A DNA stretch of 8,725 nt from contig JAENZU010000111.1 in the NCBI GenBank assembly GCA_016841125.1, positions 1 to 8,725 of the forward strand. Reading direction: 5' to 3'. Positions within the stretch are counted from its first letter, which is position 1. Each line of letters opens with the position of its first letter. The notes beneath the pieces are model-generated. The model was not told the origin of the DNA and did not search any database. It worked only from the letters and a program-made list of their open reading frames with translations. Source of the stretch: Melioribacter sp. (lineage in GTDB: Bacteria; Bacteroidota; Ignavibacteria; Ignavibacteriales; Melioribacteraceae). Position numbers and translations under genes: made by a program. Below, in pieces: positions 1 to 7,401 of this stretch.

Positions 1-162
1 ATAATTTACATTGGATTTATCAATACTTAACTCGTGAATTACAAATACCATCATCAGATAACTTGCAGACAGACCAATAGCCAAACCAATAATATTTATC
101 CCAAAAAAGGTTTTGTTCAAATAAATTTGTCTAACTGCATTTTTTAGATAATTCCAGAACAA
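1..162 (-). CDS. Duplicated MacB/FtsX-type ABC permease, N-terminal fragment (runs off left edge)
   Basis: These are the first 54 codons of a fifth paralogue; the rest lies beyond base 1. Read from a TTG codon at 162-160, the product begins (M)FWNYLKNAVRQIYLNKTFF and continues into a hydrophobic helix containing GLAIGL, then a short segment with HELSID. This matches the N-termini of the three complete neighbours, which start MFKN/MLKN/MIIN, carry R-x-x-x-x-NK and GLA[IV]GM, and then enter the first periplasmic domain after an E[LIF]S motif. No ATG or GTG lies in frame between the upstream gene and this point. GGAG at 171-168 sits five bases before the TTG, the same spacing as in the gene ending at 4982. 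The start is 16 bases after the stop of the 179-2566 gene, so the two are probably co-transcribed. The family call is firm for so short a fragment, but the exact start codon is inferred. Confidence 0.85.
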   Translation of the reverse strand, partial: MFWNYLKNAVRQIYLNKTFFGINIIGLAIGLSASYLMMVFVIHELSIDKSNVNY

Positions 163-167
163 TTTTA

Positions 168-171
168 CTCC
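168..171 (-). promoter_or_regulatory. Ribosome binding site (GGAG) that decides a TTG start
   Basis: GGAG on the minus strand is followed by TAAAA and then TTG at 162-160. The nearest alternative in frame is an ATT inside the preceding gene at 198-196. The site therefore supports the rare TTG as the start of the left-edge permease. Confidence 0.7.
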
Positions 172-178
172 GGTATGT

Positions 179-2566
179 TTATTCGTATTTGATAGAATTG
201 ATCGGGTTTGTTAACGCTGACTTTAAAGATTGATAGCTAATTGTAATCAGGGCAATAACAATCGCCATTGATCCTGCCAATAAAAATGGGGTAATCCCGA
301 TATCAACTCTATAAGCAAAATCATTAAGCCAATTATCTATAAAAAGGTATGCCGCGGGCCAGGCAATAATGTTTGCAAGTAAAACCCACTTTAGAAATTC
401 TTTTACAAATAGTGTTACTATTTCAGAAGTTGATGCTCCAAGCACCTTTCTAATACCGACTTCTTTTTTTCTTCTTTCTGCAGAATAAATTGAAAGTCCA
501 AAAAGACCAAGGCACGATATGAATATTGCTATGGTCGTGAAATAGCGGAAAATTAAGCTTAAATCAGATTCACTTTTATAAAGGTTTTTATAGTCTTCAT
601 CAATAAAGCCATATTCAAACGGAGAAGCTGAATTATATTTATTCCATAGTTTTTCAATATAAACGATCGCGTTAGCTGTTTCGGCTGAACTTAGTTTGAT
701 AAGCATTATTCCAGAAGCTGAATTGTAATCGCTTAAGAAAAATACTCTTGGATTCACTTTATTTTTTGTGGATCTGAAATGAACATCATTAGCAACACCA
801 ATAATTGTCTTCTTCCAATTTCCGAGAGATATCCATTTGCCCAGTGGATCTTTTAGATTCATTTCGGCTAAAGCAGCTTCATTCAAAATCACTCCCTCAG
901 TATCGGTAGAAAATTTCTCGGAAAATGTGCGTCCCTGTGCCAGATTTATATTGAGCATCTCAAAGAAATTGTAATCGACTCCCGACCAGATTAAATCTAA
1001 ATCTCTTTCCCTATTTCGATCCATTCCCTCCCATTTAAATCCCGCTGCTCTGGGGGTTGGATCGGTTACAAAGTTGTACCTATGAGCTGATACTTCTTTC
1101 ACTGAACTACTTTGCAGCAATTCATTCTTCAAAATTGAATATTTGGATTCTAATTCTCCGTTCAATGGTATATACATTAAATTTTCTTTGCTGTAACCAA
1201 GCTTCATATTCTCTGAATAGTCGATCTGTCTATAAATAATTATTGTGATGAATATCAATGCAATTGATAATGAGAATTGAAAAACAACCAATAGTTTTCG
1301 GAAGGTGGGTTTCTTCTGATTTACAGAAGAAGTCCCTTTTGCATTTATAACAGTCAATGGATTAAATGATGATAGATAAAATGCGGGGTAAGCGCCGGCA
1401 ATACCTCCGGTTATCAACAGCAATAAAAACAGAGCCAATAAGAACAATGGATTAAAGTAATCAAGTGACACTGTTTTGCCGGTAAGCTCATTAAATTCAG
1501 GTATAAATAATTGAACAAGAACAAGTGAAATTACTATTGAGATAAAAGTTATGACTATAGCTTCACTTAAGAATTGAAAAATCAACTGTTTCTTTATTGC
1601 CCCAACAGTTTTCCTCAGTCCAATTTCTCTTGTTCGACTGTGTGCGCTCGCAGTCGAGAGATTAATAAAGTTTACACATGCAATTAGTAAAATGAACATA
1701 GCTATGAGTGTAAATGCATACACTTGCGAACTATCGCCAATTACAGCATAGTTTGGTTCCCACCCGAATTGATACAAGTGAATTTCACTTAACGGCTGTA
1801 GTCTGAATTTAGCTCCCTCATTTACCTGTGAAGATTCTTTATCCAAAGCTATCTGTGTTATTTTCTCGGAGATATCTGAGAGATTTTTTTTACCGCTATT
1901 CTCAATTAATACATAAGTCGTAAAATTAAACGCATGCCATCCCGTACCGTAGTTTGAATAGTCTTTTATGAATTCGAAATTTAGCACAAAGTCAAAATTT
2001 AGATGAGAATTCTTCGGTGTATCAGAATAAACACCGGTTATCGTTCTCAATTCGCCATCTACCTCTAAATCTTTTCCAATCGGATTTAGATCGCCGAAAT
2101 ATTTAGCCGCAAAAGATTCTGATATCACAATGCTTTCCGGTGTGGATAACGCCGTATTCGGATCACCGTCAGCAAAAGGGAAAGTGAACATCATAAAAAT
2201 CGAGGGATCAGCAATAATTCCCTTGCTTTCGTAAAATGCAGAGTTATTATATTTTACCACTGCTTTTCCGTAATCCAATATTCTGAACATATTGTTCACC
2301 TCAGGTGTGCCTTCAAGTATTGCGGGACCAAGAGGTTCAGGCGAGATCGGGAGTCCGTTCCAATTCCATGTTTCCCAGTCGCTAACTACTCTATAAATAT
2401 TCTCTCCATTTTCATTAAATGTATCAAAACTTATTTCATCGTAAACCCAAAGCATAATAAGGATTGAGCATGCCATCCCGATAGCCAATCCGCCAATATT
2501 AATAAAAGAATAGATTTTGTTTCGTTTGATATTTCTTAGAGCAATTTTTAAATAATTAATAATCAT
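179..2566 (-). CDS. Duplicated MacB/FtsX-type ABC transporter permease (795 aa)
   Basis: Inner-membrane permease of the MacB/FtsX superfamily with an internal duplication. By eye the order is: helix 1 (about 22-44, with GLAIGM), first MacB-type extracytoplasmic domain (46-279, with EPLGPAI near 77-83, DTPKNSH at 182-188 and QPLSEIH at 257-263), helices 2-4 (283-304, 333-355, 372-398), helix 5 (424-446), second extracytoplasmic domain (447-668, with GRTFS at 545-549 and IIGVANDVHF at 588-597), and helices 6-8 (672-694, 723-744, 759-780). The cytoplasmic ATPase-contact motifs are REIGLRKTVGA at 313-323 and KEVGIRKVLGAS at 701-712. The tail is NPINSIKYE. ATG at 2566-2564 follows AAGGA at 2579-2575, 24 bases after the stop of the preceding gene. 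The length is normal for duplicated orphan permeases. There is no nucleotide-binding domain, so ATP hydrolysis must come from a separate protein. The substrate is unknown. A Trp/Asn-rich stretch (DWETWNWNG, 63-71) near the start of the first periplasmic domain has no counterpart in the neighbours. Confidence 0.93.
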   Translation of the reverse strand: MIINYLKIALRNIKRNKIYSFINIGGLAIGMACSILIMLWVYDEISFDTFNENGENIYRVVSDWETWNWNGLPISPEPLGPAILEGTPEVNNMFRILDYGKAVVKYNNSAFYESKGIIADPSIFMMFTFPFADGDPNTALSTPESIVISESFAAKYFGDLNPIGKDLEVDGELRTITGVYSDTPKNSHLNFDFVLNFEFIKDYSNYGTGWHAFNFTTYVLIENSGKKNLSDISEKITQIALDKESSQVNEGAKFRLQPLSEIHLYQFGWEPNYAVIGDSSQVYAFTLIAMFILLIACVNFINLSTASAHSRTREIGLRKTVGAIKKQLIFQFLSEAIVITFISIVISLVLVQLFIPEFNELTGKTVSLDYFNPLFLLALFLLLLITGGIAGAYPAFYLSSFNPLTVINAKGTSSVNQKKPTFRKLLVVFQFSLSIALIFITIIIYRQIDYSENMKLGYSKENLMYIPLNGELESKYSILKNELLQSSSVKEVSAHRYNFVTDPTPRAAGFKWEGMDRNRERDLDLIWSGVDYNFFEMLNINLAQGRTFSEKFSTDTEGVILNEAALAEMNLKDPLGKWISLGNWKKTIIGVANDVHFRSTKNKVNPRVFFLSDYNSASGIMLIKLSSAETANAIVYIEKLWNKYNSASPFEYGFIDEDYKNLYKSESDLSLIFRYFTTIAIFISCLGLFGLSIYSAERRKKEVGIRKVLGASTSEIVTLFVKEFLKWVLLANIIAWPAAYLFIDNWLNDFAYRVDIGITPFLLAGSMAIVIALITISYQSLKSALTNPINSIKYE

Positions 2567-2590
2567 CTTTCCATTCCTTTCATTATTTTT

Positions 2591-4945
2591 TTATTCCTGC
2601 CTCAAGCTTTCAACCGGGTTTGATACTGCCGCTTTTATTGCCTGGGAACTGATTGTAGCTAATGCAATTATCAAAGCAATCCCGCCTGATAAAACAAACA
2701 TCCACCAGCTCATTTCCGTATGGTATGCAAAATTCTGTAACCATCTATTCATTATAAACCAGGCAAGCGGCCAGGCGATAATATTAGCAATTACTACCCA
2801 CTTTAATAATTCGTTTGTAAGTGTAAATACAATTGAGTTAATACTCGCTCCAAGAATTTTTCTAACTCCAATTTCTTTTGTGCGACGATTGGTATTCTGA
2901 GAAATTAATCCGAACAAACCCATGCAGGCAAGAATAATTGCAAGTATAGAAAAACCGTTAATAATGCTTTGGAATCTTTGGTCTGATTTATAAAGTTGAT
3001 CATAAGTTTTATCGAGGAATTCAAATTCGAAAGGTGTTTCAGGTGAAAGTTCATCCCACGTATTTTTTACATATTGAATAGTTTTTGAAACATTTTTATT
3101 GGTCATATGAATATTTATTTCTGAATTCCAATCTACCCAGAACAACGCAGCCGGTTCTACCTTTTGATGAAAGGACGTGTAATGAAAATCTTTCATCACA
3201 CCGATGATTCTTGCTTTCCCATTTAAGTCTAGTTCTGCACCTAAAGCCGGTTTGAGCATAAATTCTTTAACAAATGCTTCATTGACAATCATTGTAGTCA
3301 TCTTGTCGCTTTTAATATCCCATGAAAAAGGTCTTCCTTCCGTTATTTTAATCTTCATGGTAGGAATAAAATCAGGATCTACAGTTGTTGCCCTAAAAGA
3401 TTTCTTTACACCATTTATTTCAGTTGACAACCCAATTGGCAAATCTCTGCCCAGTGCTACGTTGGAACGAGCTACATTTAGTATATCCGGATTTTGAAGT
3501 AGCTTTTGTTTAAAAACATCAAAATGCTTATTTATCACCTTACTCTGATTGAAGTGAATAATATTTTTATCGTTAAATCCCAAGTCCTGGTATTTGAGGT
3601 AATTGACTTGTTTAGAAACAATGATTGTGCAAATTATCAGTGCAATGGAGATTGCAAACTGAAACACGATAAGAGCATGCCTTATTGAATTTCCTCTTTT
3701 AACTTTGGTTATTTCGCCTTTAAGAACAGCTACGGGTTTAAATGCGGAGAGGACAATTGCTGGATAAATTCCTGAGATTGTACCAATAATTATTACACCG
3801 GCAATAAAAATAAGAACAGAGTACGGCTGATATATAAAGTCGAAAGAGATTTGTTTGCCTATCATTCTAAAATAAAAAGGTCTGCTCAATTCAACAATTA
3901 GAATAGCAACAGGTGCAGCAATGAGGCTGATTAAAATCGATTCACTTAGAAATTGTTTAATGAGTTCTATACGGCGAGAACCGACAACTTGGCGTATACC
4001 AATTTCCCTGGAGCGTGTAGCCGATTTAGATATGGCTAAATTGATAAAATTAATAATTGCAATTATCAGGATAAACACTCCAATAAGCTGCAAAATAAGT
4101 AGTAATTGTTCTATACTGTTGTTATGAAAGTGAACTTCATCTAGTGGAATCAGTCTGATTTTTGAAGGAGTATTTCCCAACCTTTTTTCTTGTTCCAGCC
4201 ATAACTTATTAACCTCACCTGTGAAAACGCTTACGTCGTTTTGATTGAAAGAGATGAAGGTTGAACTCATCCAATTACCCCAATCTTCGTCAATATCAAT
4301 ACCGGATGGTTTAACAGCATACAAAGTTGTATAAGATCCCACTGCGTTGAATGAAATACTTGAATTATTAGGTATATCTTCCATAATGGCCGTTACTGTC
4401 ATATCCATATCCGGCTGGCTGTTTCTATCTCCAACATAATGGATTGTTTTCCCAACTACATTATCAGTGCCGAATAAACTTAGCGCCGTACTTCTTGTTA
4501 AAACAACTGAATAGGGATCTTTTAATGCTGTCGCTGGGTTGCCGTACAATACATGAAAACTAAATACATCAAAAAGTGTGGTATCTGCAAAAACTATATC
4601 TTTAACCTTTATCTTTTTACTGATTCCATCAACAGTCACCTCAACTATAGGAGATTTTCCTCCTCCTAAACCGTTGTCAATTCTGACAACTTTTTTGAAG
4701 CCGGGTATATTATTTTTAATAACTGTACCTAGTGGTGCTGGTGTATAAAATCCGTTGGCGATTTCAACCTGATAAATATTGTTATGATCATTAAAGAATT
4801 TATTAAAGCTCAATTCATTTACACAATACAAGGTAATGAGGAGAAAACCTGCCATCCCAACAGCCAGGCCAAAAATATTTACAACTGAATTGGTTTTGTT
4901 TTTTAACAAATGTCTAAATGCAATTTTAAAATAATTTTTTAACAT
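2591..4945 (-). CDS. Duplicated MacB/FtsX-type ABC transporter permease (784 aa)
   Basis: Full-length paralogue with the eight-helix duplicated plan. Helix 1 lies at about 22-44 (GLAVGM). The first MacB-type domain spans about 46-277, with APLGTVI at 70-76, DIPNNSSISF at 190-199 and IPLDEVH at 266-272. Helices 2-4 are near 279-304, 333-352 and 374-397, the last ending in GIYPAIVLSAFKP. Helix 5 is near 422-445. The second periplasmic domain runs to about 660, with GRPFS at 537-541 and GVMKDFHYTSFH at 582-593. Helices 6-8 are near 663-682, 713-732 and 746-768. ATPase-contact motifs are REIGIRQVVGS at 313-323 and KEIGVRKILGAS at 690-701; the first has Gln where the other complete paralogues have Lys. 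The tail is NPVESLRQE. ATG at 4945-4943 has AAGGA at 4955-4951 with a five-base spacer. The 36-base gap before it is the longest in the window but has no convincing hairpin or promoter, so it is probably in the same operon. Substrate and ATPase partner are unknown. Confidence 0.93.
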   Translation of the reverse strand: MLKNYFKIAFRHLLKNKTNSVVNIFGLAVGMAGFLLITLYCVNELSFNKFFNDHNNIYQVEIANGFYTPAPLGTVIKNNIPGFKKVVRIDNGLGGGKSPIVEVTVDGISKKIKVKDIVFADTTLFDVFSFHVLYGNPATALKDPYSVVLTRSTALSLFGTDNVVGKTIHYVGDRNSQPDMDMTVTAIMEDIPNNSSISFNAVGSYTTLYAVKPSGIDIDEDWGNWMSSTFISFNQNDVSVFTGEVNKLWLEQEKRLGNTPSKIRLIPLDEVHFHNNSIEQLLLILQLIGVFILIIAIINFINLAISKSATRSREIGIRQVVGSRRIELIKQFLSESILISLIAAPVAILIVELSRPFYFRMIGKQISFDFIYQPYSVLIFIAGVIIIGTISGIYPAIVLSAFKPVAVLKGEITKVKRGNSIRHALIVFQFAISIALIICTIIVSKQVNYLKYQDLGFNDKNIIHFNQSKVINKHFDVFKQKLLQNPDILNVARSNVALGRDLPIGLSTEINGVKKSFRATTVDPDFIPTMKIKITEGRPFSWDIKSDKMTTMIVNEAFVKEFMLKPALGAELDLNGKARIIGVMKDFHYTSFHQKVEPAALFWVDWNSEINIHMTNKNVSKTIQYVKNTWDELSPETPFEFEFLDKTYDQLYKSDQRFQSIINGFSILAIILACMGLFGLISQNTNRRTKEIGVRKILGASINSIVFTLTNELLKWVVIANIIAWPLAWFIMNRWLQNFAYHTEMSWWMFVLSGGIALIIALATISSQAIKAAVSNPVESLRQE

Positions 4946-4981
4946 AATATTCCTTAATAAATAATTTCTTTTTGAAACTGA

Positions 4982-7378
4982 TTATTCCTGGCGCAGGCTG
5001 TCGACCGGATTTGCATAAGCGCTTTTTACCGATTGATAAATAATTGTGATAAATGCGACGCCAAATACCATGGAAGCAGCCGCTGCAAAAACAGTGTAAT
5101 TTATTTCGATTCTATAGGCAAAATCTTCCAGCCAAATATTCATAAAATAATAGGCTGCGGGTGTGGCAATGATTACCGCAATGAATATCCAAAGTGCAAA
5201 CTCCTTCGATATTAAGTTGACAATTGAGTAAACGGAAGCTCCCAATACTTTTCTTATTCCAATCTCTTTTACTTTTGTTGTTAGTATGTATGATACTAGT
5301 CCGAACAAACCGAGGCATGAAATAAAAAGTGCAAGCACAGTAAAAAGTATAATTAACTTACCCGCTTTTTCTTCTGTCGAATAATTTTGATAATACTGAT
5401 CTTCTACAAATCTATAATCGAGCTTACTGCCGGGGAATACCGATTCCCATTTCTCGCTGAAGTATTTGATGACATCCGCTTCAGAGCCGGGTTTGTATCT
5501 GGCTGCAATTAAAGAGTAATAATCGGGATGAATCAATATCATCGCCGGGGCAATTTTATTATGAAGAGACTTAAAGTGAAAATCCTCTATAACACCAATT
5601 ACATTCATGTCTTTATACGTTTCGCCAAACGGCACCATTAAAGTCTTCCCCAAAGGCTCCTTTAAACTTAGTGCGGCAGCGGCTGTTTTGTTTAGAATAA
5701 TTCCCTCACTTGCATCAGTAGAAAATTTGTTTGAAAAATCTCTTCCTTTCAACAACTTTATTTTCAACAAATTGAGAAAATCAAAATCAGCCGGAATTGC
5801 TTGAATTGTAATGTTGTCATTTTCGTCGGCATCCTTCAGTTTAACGCTCATCTGAAATTGGCTGTTTACTCCCGGTATTGTGTAGCCCGCTGAAACATTC
5901 GTGAAGTTTTGATTTTTTAATAGTTCATTTTTAAGAACTTCATATTTTTCTGATCTGTTGGGAATGTTAAAGGGCATGAATCCAAATATTATATTTTTTT
6001 TGTCAAATCCGAGATCGCTGTTTTTCATATAATCTAACTGCTGATAGATCACTAGAGCACTGCAAATTAACACCACTGAAATAGTGAATTGAAGCACCAC
6101 CGATAAATCTCTGAATGATATTTTTCTTCGTCCGGTTGACAATTTACCCCGCATAATTTTAACAGGTTTAAATTTTGAGAATAGTAATGCAGGATAACTC
6201 CCCGCAGCAATTCCCACTACCATCAACATTCCGATTACAACAATATAAAAGAATGCACTCTGCCCGGGGTAAGCTAGGGAATCGAACCCCATGAACGAGT
6301 AAACAGTATCGCTGAAGTACTCATATAAAAATATTCCGACAATAATTGAAATTGACGCCGTTAAAACCGACTCAGTTAAAAACTGCAATATTATTTGAAA
6401 TTTACCTGCGCCGACAACTTTTCTTACACCCACTTCCCTTGCTCTATCCATAAACTTGGCGGTTGATAAATTCATAAAATTAAAGCAGGCTATCAGAAGT
6501 ACAAGTATAGCTGCGATTAAAAATATATAAGCGTATAATTTATTTCCTTTGGGTCCAATGTCGGAACGTAAAGAATTATCCCAATGAATTTCGGATAACG
6601 GTTGAAAATCCAGAATCATTTTCTGAGCAAAATTTTCAGGTACATTTCTCTCAAATATCTGCCGCAGTTTACCGCTGCATTCTTTAATTGAAGCGTTGGG
6701 TTTGAGAAGCACATATGTAAGATCGGAACCCCAGCTGCTCCAAGGGAATTCTGAATAACTTCCTTCAGCATTGAGTGTTGAGTATGACATAAGTGCAGAA
6801 TATTGAAAGTGAGTATTCTCAGGCGTATCCGGCAGTAAGCCGGTAACAGTGAAAGGTATATCTTCAATTTGAATAATTTTGCCCAGCGGTTCTTTATCCC
6901 CAAAATATTTTTGTGAGAGTGATTTTGTAAGTATGACGGAATAAGGCTCCGCCAATGCCGCATTTACGTTTCCCTCGATCAAACTTAACGGAAATATTTT
7001 TAATATTTCATTATCAGAATAATAAAAGTTTTCCTCGGGGTATTCGTTTTTCTCATTCACTTTAATATTTAAGGTATTATTCCTTTTAATTCTAGCTGCA
7101 AATTCAACCTCGGGTACTTCTTCGTTCAAAGCAGGAGCAACAGCGGGCATAACACCTGCGAAATTCATTTTGCTGCCTTCACTTCCCCACTCTGCAGTAA
7201 CACGGTAAATTCTATTACCATTAGTATGATAATTATCGTAACTGAATTCAGTTGCTGCATACATTAACATAAGAAGGCACAAGCCCATTCCTACAGCTAA
7301 TCCTGTAATATTTATGAAAGAAATGACTTTGTTTTTTAATAAATTTCTTACTGCTATCTTTAAATTATTTTTAAACAT
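4982..7378 (-). CDS. Duplicated MacB/FtsX-type ABC transporter permease (798 aa, start corrected)
   Basis: Full-length paralogue. I start it at ATG 7378-7376, not at the GTG two codons upstream, because GGAG at 7387-7384 overlaps that GTG and stands five bases before the ATG; the resulting start MFKNNLKIAVRN also lines up with the neighbours. From this ATG: helix 1 about 22-44, first MacB-type domain about 45-278 (DTPENTHF at 184-191, QPLSEIH at 259-265), helices 2-4 about 281-303, 336-357 and 375-398, helix 5 about 426-446, second periplasmic domain about 447-670 (GRDFS at 545-549, VIGVIEDFHFKSLH at 593-606), helices 6-8 about 674-697, 724-745 and 762-784. ATPase-contact motifs are REVGVRKVVGA at 314-324 and KEIGIRKVLGAS at 704-715. 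The tail is NPVDSLRQE. In helix 7 the Trp-Pro seen in the other three genes that show this region is Thr-Pro (T739). No ATP-binding domain is present; the substrate is unknown. Confidence 0.93.
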   Translation of the reverse strand: MFKNNLKIAVRNLLKNKVISFINITGLAVGMGLCLLMLMYAATEFSYDNYHTNGNRIYRVTAEWGSEGSKMNFAGVMPAVAPALNEEVPEVEFAARIKRNNTLNIKVNEKNEYPEENFYYSDNEILKIFPLSLIEGNVNAALAEPYSVILTKSLSQKYFGDKEPLGKIIQIEDIPFTVTGLLPDTPENTHFQYSALMSYSTLNAEGSYSEFPWSSWGSDLTYVLLKPNASIKECSGKLRQIFERNVPENFAQKMILDFQPLSEIHWDNSLRSDIGPKGNKLYAYIFLIAAILVLLIACFNFMNLSTAKFMDRAREVGVRKVVGAGKFQIILQFLTESVLTASISIIVGIFLYEYFSDTVYSFMGFDSLAYPGQSAFFYIVVIGMLMVVGIAAGSYPALLFSKFKPVKIMRGKLSTGRRKISFRDLSVVLQFTISVVLICSALVIYQQLDYMKNSDLGFDKKNIIFGFMPFNIPNRSEKYEVLKNELLKNQNFTNVSAGYTIPGVNSQFQMSVKLKDADENDNITIQAIPADFDFLNLLKIKLLKGRDFSNKFSTDASEGIILNKTAAAALSLKEPLGKTLMVPFGETYKDMNVIGVIEDFHFKSLHNKIAPAMILIHPDYYSLIAARYKPGSEADVIKYFSEKWESVFPGSKLDYRFVEDQYYQNYSTEEKAGKLIILFTVLALFISCLGLFGLVSYILTTKVKEIGIRKVLGASVYSIVNLISKEFALWIFIAVIIATPAAYYFMNIWLEDFAYRIEINYTVFAAAASMVFGVAFITIIYQSVKSAYANPVDSLRQE

Positions 7379-7383
7379 TTTCA

Positions 7384-7387
7384 CTCC
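7384..7387 (-). promoter_or_regulatory. Ribosome binding site (GGAG) that moves a start by two codons
   Basis: On the minus strand GGAG is followed by TGAAA and then ATG at 7378-7376. The in-frame GTG at 7384-7382 shares its first base with this site, so it cannot be served by it. No comparable purine-rich site is placed for the GTG, and the ATG is the better start. Confidence 0.75.
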
Positions 7388-7401
7388 GCTATAACTTTGT
7401 A

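Noticed and set aside
1057..1239. Short plus-strand open stretches here and at 3506-3688, 3921-4127, 5033-5215 and 5607-5804
   Set aside because: All are antisense to strongly supported permease genes, all are under 70 codons, and none resembles a known protein.
2856..2885. Similar nucleotide stretch (containing ccaatttcttttg) also near 7665-7695, with looser matches near 5247-5277 and 444-474
   Set aside because: These encode the same KEIGIRKVLGAS protein motif in the paralogues. The similarity is coding conservation, not a mobile or regulatory repeat.
3204..3497. Open plus-strand stretch of 97 codons
   Set aside because: It lies opposite the second periplasmic domain of the 784-residue permease, which has clear family motifs in the other strand. 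The translated plus-strand product has no recognisable features.
4946..4981. Possible promoter or terminator in the longest intergenic gap
   Set aside because: Only a four-base TTTC/GAAA pairing is visible, too weak for a terminator, and no convincing promoter elements fit in 36 bases beside the ribosome binding site.
5112..5318. 68-codon open stretch on the minus strand in another frame
   Set aside because: It overlaps the conserved C-terminal FtsX region of the 798-residue permease (KEIGIRKVLGAS), which is clearly the coding frame.
6616..6963. Open minus-strand stretch of 115 codons in a different frame
   Set aside because: It is embedded in the first periplasmic domain of the 798-residue permease. 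Its product shows no domain or coherent structure, so it is an out-of-frame shadow.
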